Source of the DNA: Gillisia marina
GTDB taxonomy: Bacteria; Bacteroidota; Bacteroidia; Flavobacteriales; Flavobacteriaceae
Assembly (NCBI RefSeq): GCF_000258765.1
Contig: NZ_AJLT01000012.1
Span: 1 to 64,000 of the forward strand
Direction: 5' to 3'
DNA length: 64,000 nt
A program made the position numbers and the translations under genes. Position 1 is the first letter of the stretch, and every line of letters starts with the position of its first letter. The notes beneath the pieces are model-generated. The model was given only the letters and a program-made list of their open reading frames with translations, had not been told where the DNA came from and made no database searches. Below, one piece after another: positions 1 through 7,188 of the stretch.

Positions 1-1250
1 TTTTTAAATTGGCCGGCAGTTTCTTCAGCTTTCTTTTCTAAAAGTTTTCTCGATGAAATATCTTCTACCTGAGTAATTATTAAATCTTCGATTCCATTTT
101 CACCACGAATAATAGAAGTATTAACGTCACACCAAATAATCTCATTTACCGCATTAAAAAACCGTAGCTGTAGTTTATAACTATTGATCTCACCGCTCAA
201 TAATTTTTCTCGATGAATACTGGCAGTCTCCAGATCATCTTTGTGAGTTAGATCTTTAAATGTTAGTTTCGAAATCCTTTCAGCATCTGCTTCCGTAAAT
301 CCAAAAATATTATAAGATGCCTCGTTGGCCATTAAAATCTTATTCTCAGAGCTAACGAGAACAATTCCTATAGGAGAATTATAAAAAATCTGCTGAAATC
401 TGTCCTTATTCCGCTGAAATTCAATTTCCCTCTTTTTCTTACTATCTATATCTTGAAATGCGCCATAGACACGCACACATTCATTGTCTCTCATCTCGGG
501 CTTTCCAAAAGCTCTCACCCAAATTTCGTTTCCTTTCGCTGTAACAAGTTGCAATTCTGTATCGAAGGAAGCTCCTTTTTCTACAGCAGTTTGAAAAAGC
601 TCATTAATGCGCTCTCTGCTTTCACCTTCTTTATAAAAATTAATACTAGACTCTAAGGTGGGTGTATAATCTGGAGCAACTTCATGAATATCTTTAGTAA
701 CACTTGTCCAAGATAAGGACTGATCTTTTAAATTAATTTCCCATCCACCGGTACGGGTAAGTTTATTTGCTTCTTCAAAAACTTCGTTCAGCTTGTTTAA
801 TGATTCATTTTCTTCTAATAACTGATGAAGATGTTCCTCTCCTTTAGTAACATCCGTATAAATAATTAAAATGCGGGGTGTAGAAACCGAAGGTGCATTT
901 ATAATTTTTGCTTTCCCCTCAAAAAAAAGCACCTTATTCGATTTACTTTTGAATTTAAAAAAGGCCTCGAAGTTTATCTTAGGATTTGCACTTTCTCTTA
1001 AAAGATTAAACTCCGTTAGCCCGTCTGAATCTTCTAAAACATCGCCTAATTGGCTAAAACTGCTTTTTTCTTGATTCGTATAGCCCAGAGATTTCCAAAA
1101 AGAATCACTAACCCATAAATTCTCGGGATCATCTATATGCCCGTACCAAATACCATTTACAGTATTTTCACTTATCCATTGAAAGATCTTGGGGTCGGTT
1201 TTAAATAATTCGTGAAATTCTTCTTTCAAATTGGTATCAGAAATCGGCAT
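1..1250 (-). CDS. PAS-repeat sensor protein, N-terminal part, truncated by window edge
   Basis: Reading on the minus strand from the ATG at 1250 there is no stop down to base 1, so about 416 residues of a longer protein are visible. Three PAS-like blocks follow one another: about residues 10-120 (with IWYGHIDDPENLWVSDSFW), 145-260 (RTGGWEINLKDQSLSW) and 275-390 (NSPIGIVLVSSENKILMAN). The last is followed by DISSRKLLEKK, the short linker that usually leads from a PAS domain to another PAS or to a histidine kinase core. No membrane segment is visible, so it is probably a cytoplasmic sensor. The kinase or output domain would lie outside the window and is inferred. A near-consensus promoter sits about 55 bases upstream. 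Confidence 0.85.
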   Translation of the reverse strand, partial: MPISDTNLKEEFHELFKTDPKIFQWISENTVNGIWYGHIDDPENLWVSDSFWKSLGYTNQEKSSFSQLGDVLEDSDGLTEFNLLRESANPKINFEAFFKFKSKSNKVLFFEGKAKIINAPSVSTPRILIIYTDVTKGEEHLHQLLEENESLNKLNEVFEEANKLTRTGGWEINLKDQSLSWTSVTKDIHEVAPDYTPTLESSINFYKEGESRERINELFQTAVEKGASFDTELQLVTAKGNEIWVRAFGKPEMRDNECVRVYGAFQDIDSKKKREIEFQRNKDRFQQIFYNSPIGIVLVSSENKILMANEASYNIFGFTEADAERISKLTFKDLTHKDDLETASIHREKLLSGEINSYKLQLRFFNAVNEIIWCDVNTSIIRGENGIEDLIITQVEDISSRKLLEKKAEETAGQFK

Positions 1251-1305
1251 AAATGTACTCGTTAGGGGTTTAATGTGGAATTGATTGAGTTTCAATTTAA
1301 CACCC

Positions 1306-1335
1306 CAAAGTAGGCATTAACTTTCAAGTATCAAA
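1306..1335 (-). promoter_or_regulatory. Bacteroidota-type promoter for the PAS sensor
   Basis: On the minus strand TTTG (1335-1332) is followed after 19 bases by TACTTTG (1312-1306). This is one base short of the TAnnTTTG -7 consensus but has correct spacing to the -33 element. It faces the PAS sensor starting at 1250. Sequence match only. Confidence 0.45.
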
Positions 1336-1525
1336 TAAAAAATTTCCACATGGCAATTTTACCGATAAATTGTGAAAAATTGTATCTATTATCGAATTAA
1401 TGAAATGTTGCGTAAATTGATTTAAGAGAACTTCCTATGAATACAAGAATACAATATAAAAGTGTTTCATAGAATTTAAATATCTTTGATCCTTACTAAA
1501 AAATTAAAAATTCCCTAAAATTTTT

Positions 1526-2080
1526 ATGATCAAAATATCTAAAGCTGTTTCATTATTAACTCTAGGGCTTTTACAGCTATTATTCTTGACAGCCATTTTT
1601 TTTTGACCTTCCCAATAACATCGCAAGTGTATCTTTTTATTCTATTACAGGACTTTTAATACCAGTTGGAATCTATACGACTGTGAAATCTATAAATAAT
1701 AGAACTCACAATAATCTGTTGTTAATTTTATTTACAATTTTTGGTTCTATCGTAACATATGTTTTAGTTACTGAACTTAATACAGGAGCTGTAATTGCTT
1801 CAGCGCTTGTAGGCACTTTAGCTTCATTTATACCTACTATTCTTAAATCTAAGAAAGCGTTTACTAAGGAAATTCCCAAGGCAATCTATTGTGTTCATTT
1901 GTGGGTATGACCGCTACCTATATTTCACAAGGATATTTATTTATTTTCTTAGCGGGAATTGCTACCGGAATAATTTACATATTGTCCAAAAATATATTTA
2001 TAGGTGTGGGTGGGAAACTTGGCACGATGGCATTTGGAGGGGTTGTAATTGCTTTTTTCCTGCTAATTTATAGTATCTAA
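1526..2080 (+). pseudogene. small multi-span membrane protein with two frame breaks
   Basis: Starting at the ATG at 1526 the frame reads a hydrophobic N-terminus and stops at once in a run of nine T (1596-1604). Taking one T out continues the frame through the segment that ends at 1910. A second break near 1893, not in a homopolymer, needs one added base to join it to the segment ending at 2080. The repaired product would be about 184 residues with five or six membrane spans. Its second half resembles the next gene in pattern: SFVGM and G-G-K-LGT here match SFVGM and GGALGT there, so the two are tandem paralogues. I do not recognise the family. The second break makes real decay possible; otherwise both are sequence errors. 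Confidence 0.55.
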
Positions 2081-2083
2081 ATA

Positions 2084-2503
2084 ATGGACAATTTATTTAT
2101 AATTTTAACCGGAATCATTGCAGTAATAGCAACATTTTATGTTAGCACAAGACTAAATCAAGGCGCGGTAAGAGCATCTGCTGGCCTATCACTTACAGTT
2201 GCCCTATTCACGCTCATTTTTCCTGACTTATTTTCTAACTATTTACTAGTACATATACCTATTGTATTCTTAGGAGCTTCCTTTGTAGGTATGGTTTCCA
2301 AAGAATTAATTTCAAATTATTGGGTATTAGGCTTGGCCGGGCTTCTATTTTCTATGTTATATTTAAACACAGGAAGTTATTTTGAAGGTTTCGGAGGTGC
2401 TTTAGGAACAACAGCATCAATTTCTGTAGTATTGATTTTAGGATTGAAAACGTTCACAAAACTCACTAGAATTGGCCTTAGTAGCATCCAAAATAAAAAC
2501 TAA
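2084..2503 (+). CDS. small integral membrane protein of unknown function
   Basis: A 139-residue protein that is almost wholly hydrophobic, with about five predicted spans and a short basic tail. It starts three bases after the broken paralogue ends and is followed three bases later by a methyltransferase, so the three are probably cotranscribed. Shared features with the upstream paralogue are a Leu/Ile-rich first helix, LNQGAV against LNTGAV, SFVGM and a glycine-rich GGALGT stretch before the last helix. I cannot name the family and propose no function beyond membrane location. Start choice: the first ATG, placed directly after the upstream stop, which suggests translational coupling. Confidence 0.75.
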   Translation: MDNLFIILTGIIAVIATFYVSTRLNQGAVRASAGLSLTVALFTLIFPDLFSNYLLVHIPIVFLGASFVGMVSKELISNYWVLGLAGLLFSMLYLNTGSYFEGFGGALGTTASISVVLILGLKTFTKLTRIGLSSIQNKN

Positions 2504-2506
2504 AAA

Positions 2507-3127
2507 ATGAGTGTTCAAAAAGCATATAATTCTTGGGCAGAGAGCTACGACGAAATGCTAAATAAGACCAGGGATTTGGAAGAAAAGGTTATTAGAGAAA
2601 CCTTAGATGGATATTATAAATCTGTTGTCGAATTAGGCTGCGGAACCGGTAAAAACACGGCATGGCTGCTTCAAAAATGTGAATCTTTAATTGCAATGGA
2701 TTTTTCTGAAGCAATGTTACTTAAGGCTCAAGAAAAAATTGAATCTAAAAAAGTCAGTTTTAAACAACAGGATCTAAATATAGATTGGGGATTACCTGAA
2801 GATTCTGTAGACCTCGTTAGTTGCAGTTTAGTGCTGGAACATATTAAAGATCTCGATGCAGTTTTCGCAAAAGCTTCTAAAATTTTAAAAACCGACGGAC
2901 AATTCTATATTTCTGAGCTTCATCCTTTTAAACAATATTCGGGTAGTAAGGCCAGATTTGATGATGGTAATGGCATTCAAGAATTGGAAGTATATGTTCA
3001 TCATATCACCGACTACACTGAGGCTGCCGCTAAAAACGGATTTAAATTGGTACAACTAAAAGAGTGGTTTGATGATGATAACAAAGAAAACATTCCAAGG
3101 CTGGTCTCTTTTTTATTTCAGAAGTGA
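2507..3127 (+). CDS. SAM-dependent class I methyltransferase
   Basis: A 206-residue protein with the class I Rossmann methyltransferase layout. Motif I is ELGCGTGKNT at about residues 43-52, the acidic residue after beta-2 lies in AMDFSEAML, motif II/III is in QQDLNIDWGLPEDSVD, and SLVLEHIKDL follows. It is close to the UbiE/BioC-like Methyltransf_11 group. The substrate cannot be told from sequence; the short C-terminal part gives no specific hint. It starts three bases after the small membrane protein and is probably in the same transcript. No catalytic motif is missing. Confidence 0.85.
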   Translation: MSVQKAYNSWAESYDEMLNKTRDLEEKVIRETLDGYYKSVVELGCGTGKNTAWLLQKCESLIAMDFSEAMLLKAQEKIESKKVSFKQQDLNIDWGLPEDSVDLVSCSLVLEHIKDLDAVFAKASKILKTDGQFYISELHPFKQYSGSKARFDDGNGIQELEVYVHHITDYTEAAAKNGFKLVQLKEWFDDDNKENIPRLVSFLFQK

Positions 3128-3178
3128 GCTCATTACTCATTGAATTATAAAACAAGATCTTTATTTTGTTAAAATTGC

Positions 3179-3186
3179 TACATTTG
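3179..3186 (+). promoter_or_regulatory. -7 element TACATTTG before the GT2 gene
   Basis: An exact TAnnTTTG match lies 42 bases upstream of the GT2 start. No clear TTG is seen at the expected -33 distance, so this is a partial promoter match. It could start a transcript for the GT2/LAB_N pair. Confidence 0.4.
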
Positions 3187-3227
3187 CTTTATAGAATTTC
3201 CTAATCAGAATAGCCAATCTGCACTTA

Positions 3228-3941
3228 ATGCCTGAAGCACTTACCGTAATTGTACCTCTTTTCAACGAAGAAGAAAACCTGAATCGAGTAGAAAAAGAAC
3301 TTTCAGAATATATAAAAGTGGCACATGTTGCTACTCAAGTACTTTTTGTGAATGACGGTTCTAGCGATAATAGCCAACAAATAATTGAAGAAATCTGTGC
3401 TTCTAATCCAAATTTCAAATTTATTAGTTTCGAAAAAAACTATGGATTAAGTGCGGCAATTAAAGCAGGGTTCGATCATGTTGTTACTTCCTTAACCGGG
3501 TATATAGATTCCGATCTTCAAACAGATCCTATGGATTTTAACCTTTTGCTAGATCATCTTGAGGGATTCGACCTTGTAACGGGCTATCGAAACAATAGAA
3601 AAGACTCCTTTGTAAAAAACATGTCATCCACTATCGCCAATGGCATTCGTAGAACTTTTACACATGATGGCATGGATGATACTGGGTGTCCTTTAAAAAT
3701 TATTAGAACAGATTATGCCAAGCGTATCCCAATGTTTAGAGGCTTACATCGATTTTTACCTGCTATGATTTTGCTTCAACACGGTAAGATTAAACAAGTG
3801 CCAATAAAACATTTTCCTAGAATGGCCGGCACCGCCCATTTTGGAGTGTGGAATAGGTTATTTGGCCCCTTAATAGATTGCTTCGCCTATGTTTGGATGA
3901 AAAAAAAATATATCAATTATACCGTAGCTAAAAAAGGATGA
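3228..3941 (+). CDS. GT2 glycosyltransferase, polyprenyl-phosphate sugar synthase-like
   Basis: A 237-residue single-domain GT-A enzyme. The N-terminus LTVIVPLFNEEENL, then FVNDGSSDNS (about residues 41-50) and the metal-binding YIDSDLQTDP (about 95-104) are typical of the dolichol-phosphate mannose synthase/DesB-like GT2 branch, which moves a sugar from a nucleotide donor to a polyprenyl phosphate at the inner leaflet. It lacks C-terminal membrane helices, unlike GtrB-type enzymes. Its stop overlaps the start of the next gene by four bases (ATGA), a LAB_N membrane protein, so the pair probably acts together on a lipid-linked or lipid A-related sugar. The specific sugar is not predictable. 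Confidence 0.85.
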   Translation: MPEALTVIVPLFNEEENLNRVEKELSEYIKVAHVATQVLFVNDGSSDNSQQIIEEICASNPNFKFISFEKNYGLSAAIKAGFDHVVTSLTGYIDSDLQTDPMDFNLLLDHLEGFDLVTGYRNNRKDSFVKNMSSTIANGIRRTFTHDGMDDTGCPLKIIRTDYAKRIPMFRGLHRFLPAMILLQHGKIKQVPIKHFPRMAGTAHFGVWNRLFGPLIDCFAYVWMKKKYINYTVAKKG

Positions 3942-4570
3942 ATTCTTGGCTAATTTATAGTGTCGGCTTTTTAGCGCAGTTACTCTTCTCCGGGCGTTCC
4001 GTATTTCAATGGGTGCTATCAGAAAAAAGCAAAAAAGTATTAACCCCTTCCTTGTTTTGGAAAATGAGTTTGGTGGCATCCTTTTTAATGTTCTTGTATG
4101 GATATCTAAGAAGCGATTTTGCTATTATGCTGGGGCAAACACTTATCTATTTCATTTATATTCGGAATCTTCAATTACAAGGAGAGTGGTCTAAAATTCA
4201 TAAAGTCTTACGTGTTTTTTTATGGATATTCCCCTTAATTATTGTGATCCTTGGTTTCAATAATAATATTTACGACGCGGAAAGGTTATTCAGAAATGAT
4301 GCTATTCCAGCATGGCTTTTAATTTTAGGAATTGTCTCTCAAGTGGTTTTTACACTAAGGTTTATCTATCAATGGATTTATTCTGAAAAACAAAAAGAGT
4401 CTTTATTACCTTTAGGATTTTGGCTATTAAGCCTAATAGGTTCTACCTTGATAATTATTTACGGAATATTTAGACTAGATCCCGTTCTCCTAGCAGGGCA
4501 TTTGTTTGGGGTGGTAATGTATGCAAGGAACATGATAATCTTACGGAAGGAGTTAAGAGTTGATAATTAG
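3938..4570 (+). CDS. membrane protein with two LAB_N domains
   Basis: A 210-residue membrane protein made of two similar halves. Each holds the LAB_N pattern (named for the N-terminal part of lipid A disaccharide synthase): GRSVFQWVLSEK near residue 20 and LRFIYQWIYSEK near residue 145, each followed by P-x-x-FW and two hydrophobic helices ending in YIRNL or YARNM. About six spans in all. LAB_N proteins of this size occur beside DPM1-like GT2 enzymes in Bacteroidota, as here with a four-base overlap. Role in lipid-linked sugar handling is an inference from context; no catalytic residues are known to me for this family. Confidence 0.85.
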   Translation: MNSWLIYSVGFLAQLLFSGRSVFQWVLSEKSKKVLTPSLFWKMSLVASFLMFLYGYLRSDFAIMLGQTLIYFIYIRNLQLQGEWSKIHKVLRVFLWIFPLIIVILGFNNNIYDAERLFRNDAIPAWLLILGIVSQVVFTLRFIYQWIYSEKQKESLLPLGFWLLSLIGSTLIIIYGIFRLDPVLLAGHLFGVVMYARNMIILRKELRVDN

Positions 4571-4682
4571 AACCACTTTTTATAGTCATTGCAGAATTCT
4601 AGATTAAGACAAACTCTAATAAATTTAGAAAGTTTGAATTCTCATTTCAACATATAAATAGAGCCACTATAACGAAAAAAAA

Positions 4683-4725
4683 TCTCCATCAAATAACTCT
4701 TCGAGCTATGTAATGGAGACTTTTA
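4683..4725 (+). terminator. possible stem-loop terminator after the LAB_N gene
   Basis: TCTCCAT (4683-4689) pairs with ATGGAGA (4713-4719) around a 23-base loop, followed by CTTTT. The stem is short and the T run weak. It lies between convergent genes. A guess rather than a firm call. Confidence 0.3.
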
Positions 4726-4772
4726 CCCATAATTCCCAAAAAGAAAATTGGGTTATTTATTATTGAAAGAGG

Positions 4773-5648
4773 CTATTCGGCGTTTCTTTCTACATATTTT
4801 ATAATTTGAAGTGCGATATTTTTACCAGTAGCTTTCTCTATTCCTTCTAAACCGGGAGAAGAATTTACCTCAAGAATTAAAGGCCCTCTAGCCGATTGCA
4901 GCATATCTACTCCAGCTACTCCAAGCCCCATTACGCGGGCTGCTTTAAGCGCTGCATTTTCTTCTTCATCTGTTAGTTCAATAATTTCAGCGGAACCACC
5001 TCTATGTAAATTAGATCTAAATTCTCCTTCTTTTCCCTGTCTCTTCATTGCTCCTACGACTACTCCATCTACAACAAACGCTCTTAAATCGGCACCTTTT
5101 GCTTCTTTAATAAATTCCTGAACGATTACTCTTGCTTGTAGGCCATTAAAAGCTTCTAAGATAGATTCAGCAGAATTTCTATTATCTGCTAGCACAACAC
5201 CTAAACCTTGAGTTCCTTCCAGCAATTTAATCACCAAAGGGGCGCCACCAACCTTATCTATCACACTACTCACATCTTTAGAATAATTACTAAATACTGT
5301 TTTAGGCAAACCTAGACTTGCTCTGGAAAGTATTTGTAAACTTCTTAACTTATCACGAGATCTTACCAAAGCCTGAGATTCTGTAGCTGTAAATACTTTC
5401 ATCATCTCAAATTGTCTTACCACTGCCGTTCCAAAAAACGTAACAGAAGCTCCAATTCTAGGAATTACGCCGTCTATATCTGTAAGTTCTTTTCCTTTAT
5501 AAATAACGCTAGGTTTTTTCTTTTCAATCACTAAATCACACTTTGTATGATTTACAACGATCATTTCATGTCCTTTCTTTTCCCCTACCTCAACGAGTCT
5601 TCTTGTGGAATATAAATTTGGGTTTGAAGACAGAATTACTAATTTCAT
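4773..5648 (-). CDS. rimK: RimK, ATP-grasp alpha-L-glutamate ligase
   Basis: 291 residues, about the size of E. coli RimK (300), which adds glutamates to the C-terminus of ribosomal protein S6. The protein has the preATP-grasp start [18 protein letters not shown], the glycine-rich ATP loop [12 protein letters not shown] near residue 145, and the metal/ATP end motif [13 protein letters not shown] near residue 260, all very close to RimK. The frame is open for another 58 codons upstream, but that stretch is low-complexity and lacks homology, so I chose the ATG at 5648. Because Bacteroidota RimK-like enzymes can modify other substrates, S6 as target is established only for the family. Monocistronic by position. 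Confidence 0.92.
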   Translation of the reverse strand: MKLVILSSNPNLYSTRRLVEVGEKKGHEMIVVNHTKCDLVIEKKKPSVIYKGKELTDIDGVIPRIGASVTFFGTAVVRQFEMMKVFTATESQALVRSRDKLRSLQILSRASLGLPKTVFSNYSKDVSSVIDKVGGAPLVIKLLEGTQGLGVVLADNRNSAESILEAFNGLQARVIVQEFIKEAKGADLRAFVVDGVVVGAMKRQGKEGEFRSNLHRGGSAEIIELTDEEENAALKAARVMGLGVAGVDMLQSARGPLILEVNSSPGLEGIEKATGKNIALQIIKYVERNAE

Positions 5649-5851
5649 GTAATAAATTTTTAATTGGTTTGGTTCGTAGGGAAGGGAATTACATTGAAAT
5701 AAAGCTTCCTGCAGAAAGGATTTTTTTTTAATGACTATAAGGTACAGTGCAAATAAACCAAAACTGAAACTATTAAAGTTAAACTTTCGATAAAAAAAAA
5801 AGAGTTGCTTACAATAAAGCAACTCTAATAATTATCTAAAAAAAATCTTAT

Positions 5852-6274
5852 CTAATTTCTTTTTGCAAAAACTTCGGTATAATTACTACTATATCTAATA
5901 GAGAATTTCTTAAAATTATCTAGAAAAGTAAGGGTTAAATTCTGATCTGCACTACTTCCGTTAGGCGTTAGCTTAAATTGGTTTTCCCCTAAATTTTCCC
6001 ATGTCCCATTTACAATAACCGCAACAGAGCAATTTGTAGATCCCTCTCCCGCAAACGTGGTTTTTGTATAGGTTCTAGCATTTGTAAATGCATATGTTAT
6101 TTGTTCACCACAGGTTACATTCTCTACTAAATCCCCATTTTGTATATAATAATCAAGATCCCAAGTACCAAACAGACTTGTAGTTTCAATTGGCGGCGTA
6201 GAATCATCGTCTCCGGAACAAGAGGTGAAAAACAAAATTGGTAGTACAAGAAGTATTAAAAATGCTTTTTTCAT
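5852..6274 (-). CDS. lipocalin-like surface lipoprotein
   Basis: 140 residues with a lipoprotein signal peptide: MKKAFLILLVLPILFFTSC, lipobox FTSC with Cys19. The cysteine is followed by SGDDDS, an acidic tract like the lipoprotein export signal that sends Bacteroidota lipoproteins to the cell surface. The mature part carries LFGTWDLDYYIQNG, then alternating short beta strands ending in FSIRYSSNYTEVFAKR, the pattern of the small lipocalin-like domains common in Flavobacteriia. Ligand unknown. It stands alone between rimK and a divergent gene. Confidence 0.8.
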   Translation of the reverse strand: MKKAFLILLVLPILFFTSCSGDDDSTPPIETTSLFGTWDLDYYIQNGDLVENVTCGEQITYAFTNARTYTKTTFAGEGSTNCSVAVIVNGTWENLGENQFKLTPNGSSADQNLTLTFLDNFKKFSIRYSSNYTEVFAKRN

Positions 6275-6429
6275 AGTAACTATATTTTTAAGTAGTGAAT
6301 CTTCATAAAATGAAATGGCTAATTTATTCCAATCAAATGAATTAGCAAGACTTATTTTTATAAATTGAAATAATGTTTGCGTGTAATAATAGCTTCTTCA
6401 AAAGTCATTCCCTATTCTAATTTACTTTT

Positions 6430-6457
6430 TTTGGGATAACATTTTTTGATATTTTTG
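6430..6457 (+). promoter_or_regulatory. promoter for the pseudouridine synthase
   Basis: TTTG (6430-6433), 16 bases, then TATTTTTG (6450-6457), an exact TAnnTTTG. The spacing is about one base shorter than usual. The -7 element ends 20 bases before the ATG at 6478, so the leader would be short. Confidence 0.4.
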
Positions 6458-6477
6458 AAATTAATAAAAATTACCAC

Positions 6478-7053
6478 ATGTCCCATCAACATTTCAAGAT
6501 CTATAAACCTTACGGATATCTTAGCCAGTTTGTTTATAATCAGAACACCCGAAAAAACAAAAAATTATTAGGGGAATTGGGAGCGTTTCCGGAGGGCACT
6601 ATGTCTATAGGTCGATTAGATGAAGATTCTGAAGGTTTATTACTTCTTACCACCGATGGAAAAATGAGTGAAACGGTAAGAAGCTCAAAGGTCGAAAAAG
6701 AATATTATGTACAAGTAGATGGTTTAGTAACTCCCGAGGCTATTAAAAGCTTGCAACAAGGTGTCGAAATTGGAATTAATGGTAAAAAATATCTTACGAA
6801 GCCTTGTAAAGTTAAAAGTTTAGATCAAATCCCGCAGTTTCCTGAAAGAGCTAAAAAGATTAGAGATGAACGTCACGGGCCAACCAGTTGGGTCTCTGTT
6901 ACTTTAACCGAAGGTAAATTTAGGCAAGTAAAAAAAATGACCGCTGCCGTAGGATTTCCAACCCTTAGATTAGTACGCTACAGAATTGCTAATGAATTTT
7001 TAGCCGAAATGATTCCCGGAGAAACGCATGAAGTTGAAGGTTTTGAGCTTTAA
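6478..7053 (+). CDS. RsuA/RluE-type rRNA pseudouridine synthase
   Basis: 191 residues. It begins directly with the catalytic domain (FKIYKPYGYLSQF) and has no N-terminal S4 domain, as in E. coli RluE, which modifies 23S rRNA U2457. The catalytic aspartate lies in SIGRLDEDSEGLLLLTTDG near residue 45. The later motifs KEYYVQVDG and GKFRQVKKMTAAVGFPTLRLVR are the family KxxY and R-x-x-x-R-M-like segments. RluE-like is my preferred assignment from domain make-up, but the exact uridine is not provable here. It starts close behind a -7 promoter match and stands alone. Confidence 0.88.
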   Translation: MSHQHFKIYKPYGYLSQFVYNQNTRKNKKLLGELGAFPEGTMSIGRLDEDSEGLLLLTTDGKMSETVRSSKVEKEYYVQVDGLVTPEAIKSLQQGVEIGINGKKYLTKPCKVKSLDQIPQFPERAKKIRDERHGPTSWVSVTLTEGKFRQVKKMTAAVGFPTLRLVRYRIANEFLAEMIPGETHEVEGFEL

Positions 7054-7188
7054 AAGCTATTTGATTTTTTAAAAAAAAAATTTTAATTGTTAACACAAGG
7101 CTAAATCTTAAATCTTGATTAATTAAAATGGTTTTAATTAGTATCTTCCCTCTATCTTATTTTTAAGCCTATTAATTGAATAAAAATC

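Noticed and set aside
5649-5822. 58-codon N-terminal extension of RimK
   Set aside because: Low-complexity residues without family similarity; RimK proteins start at the MKLVILSS-type motif.
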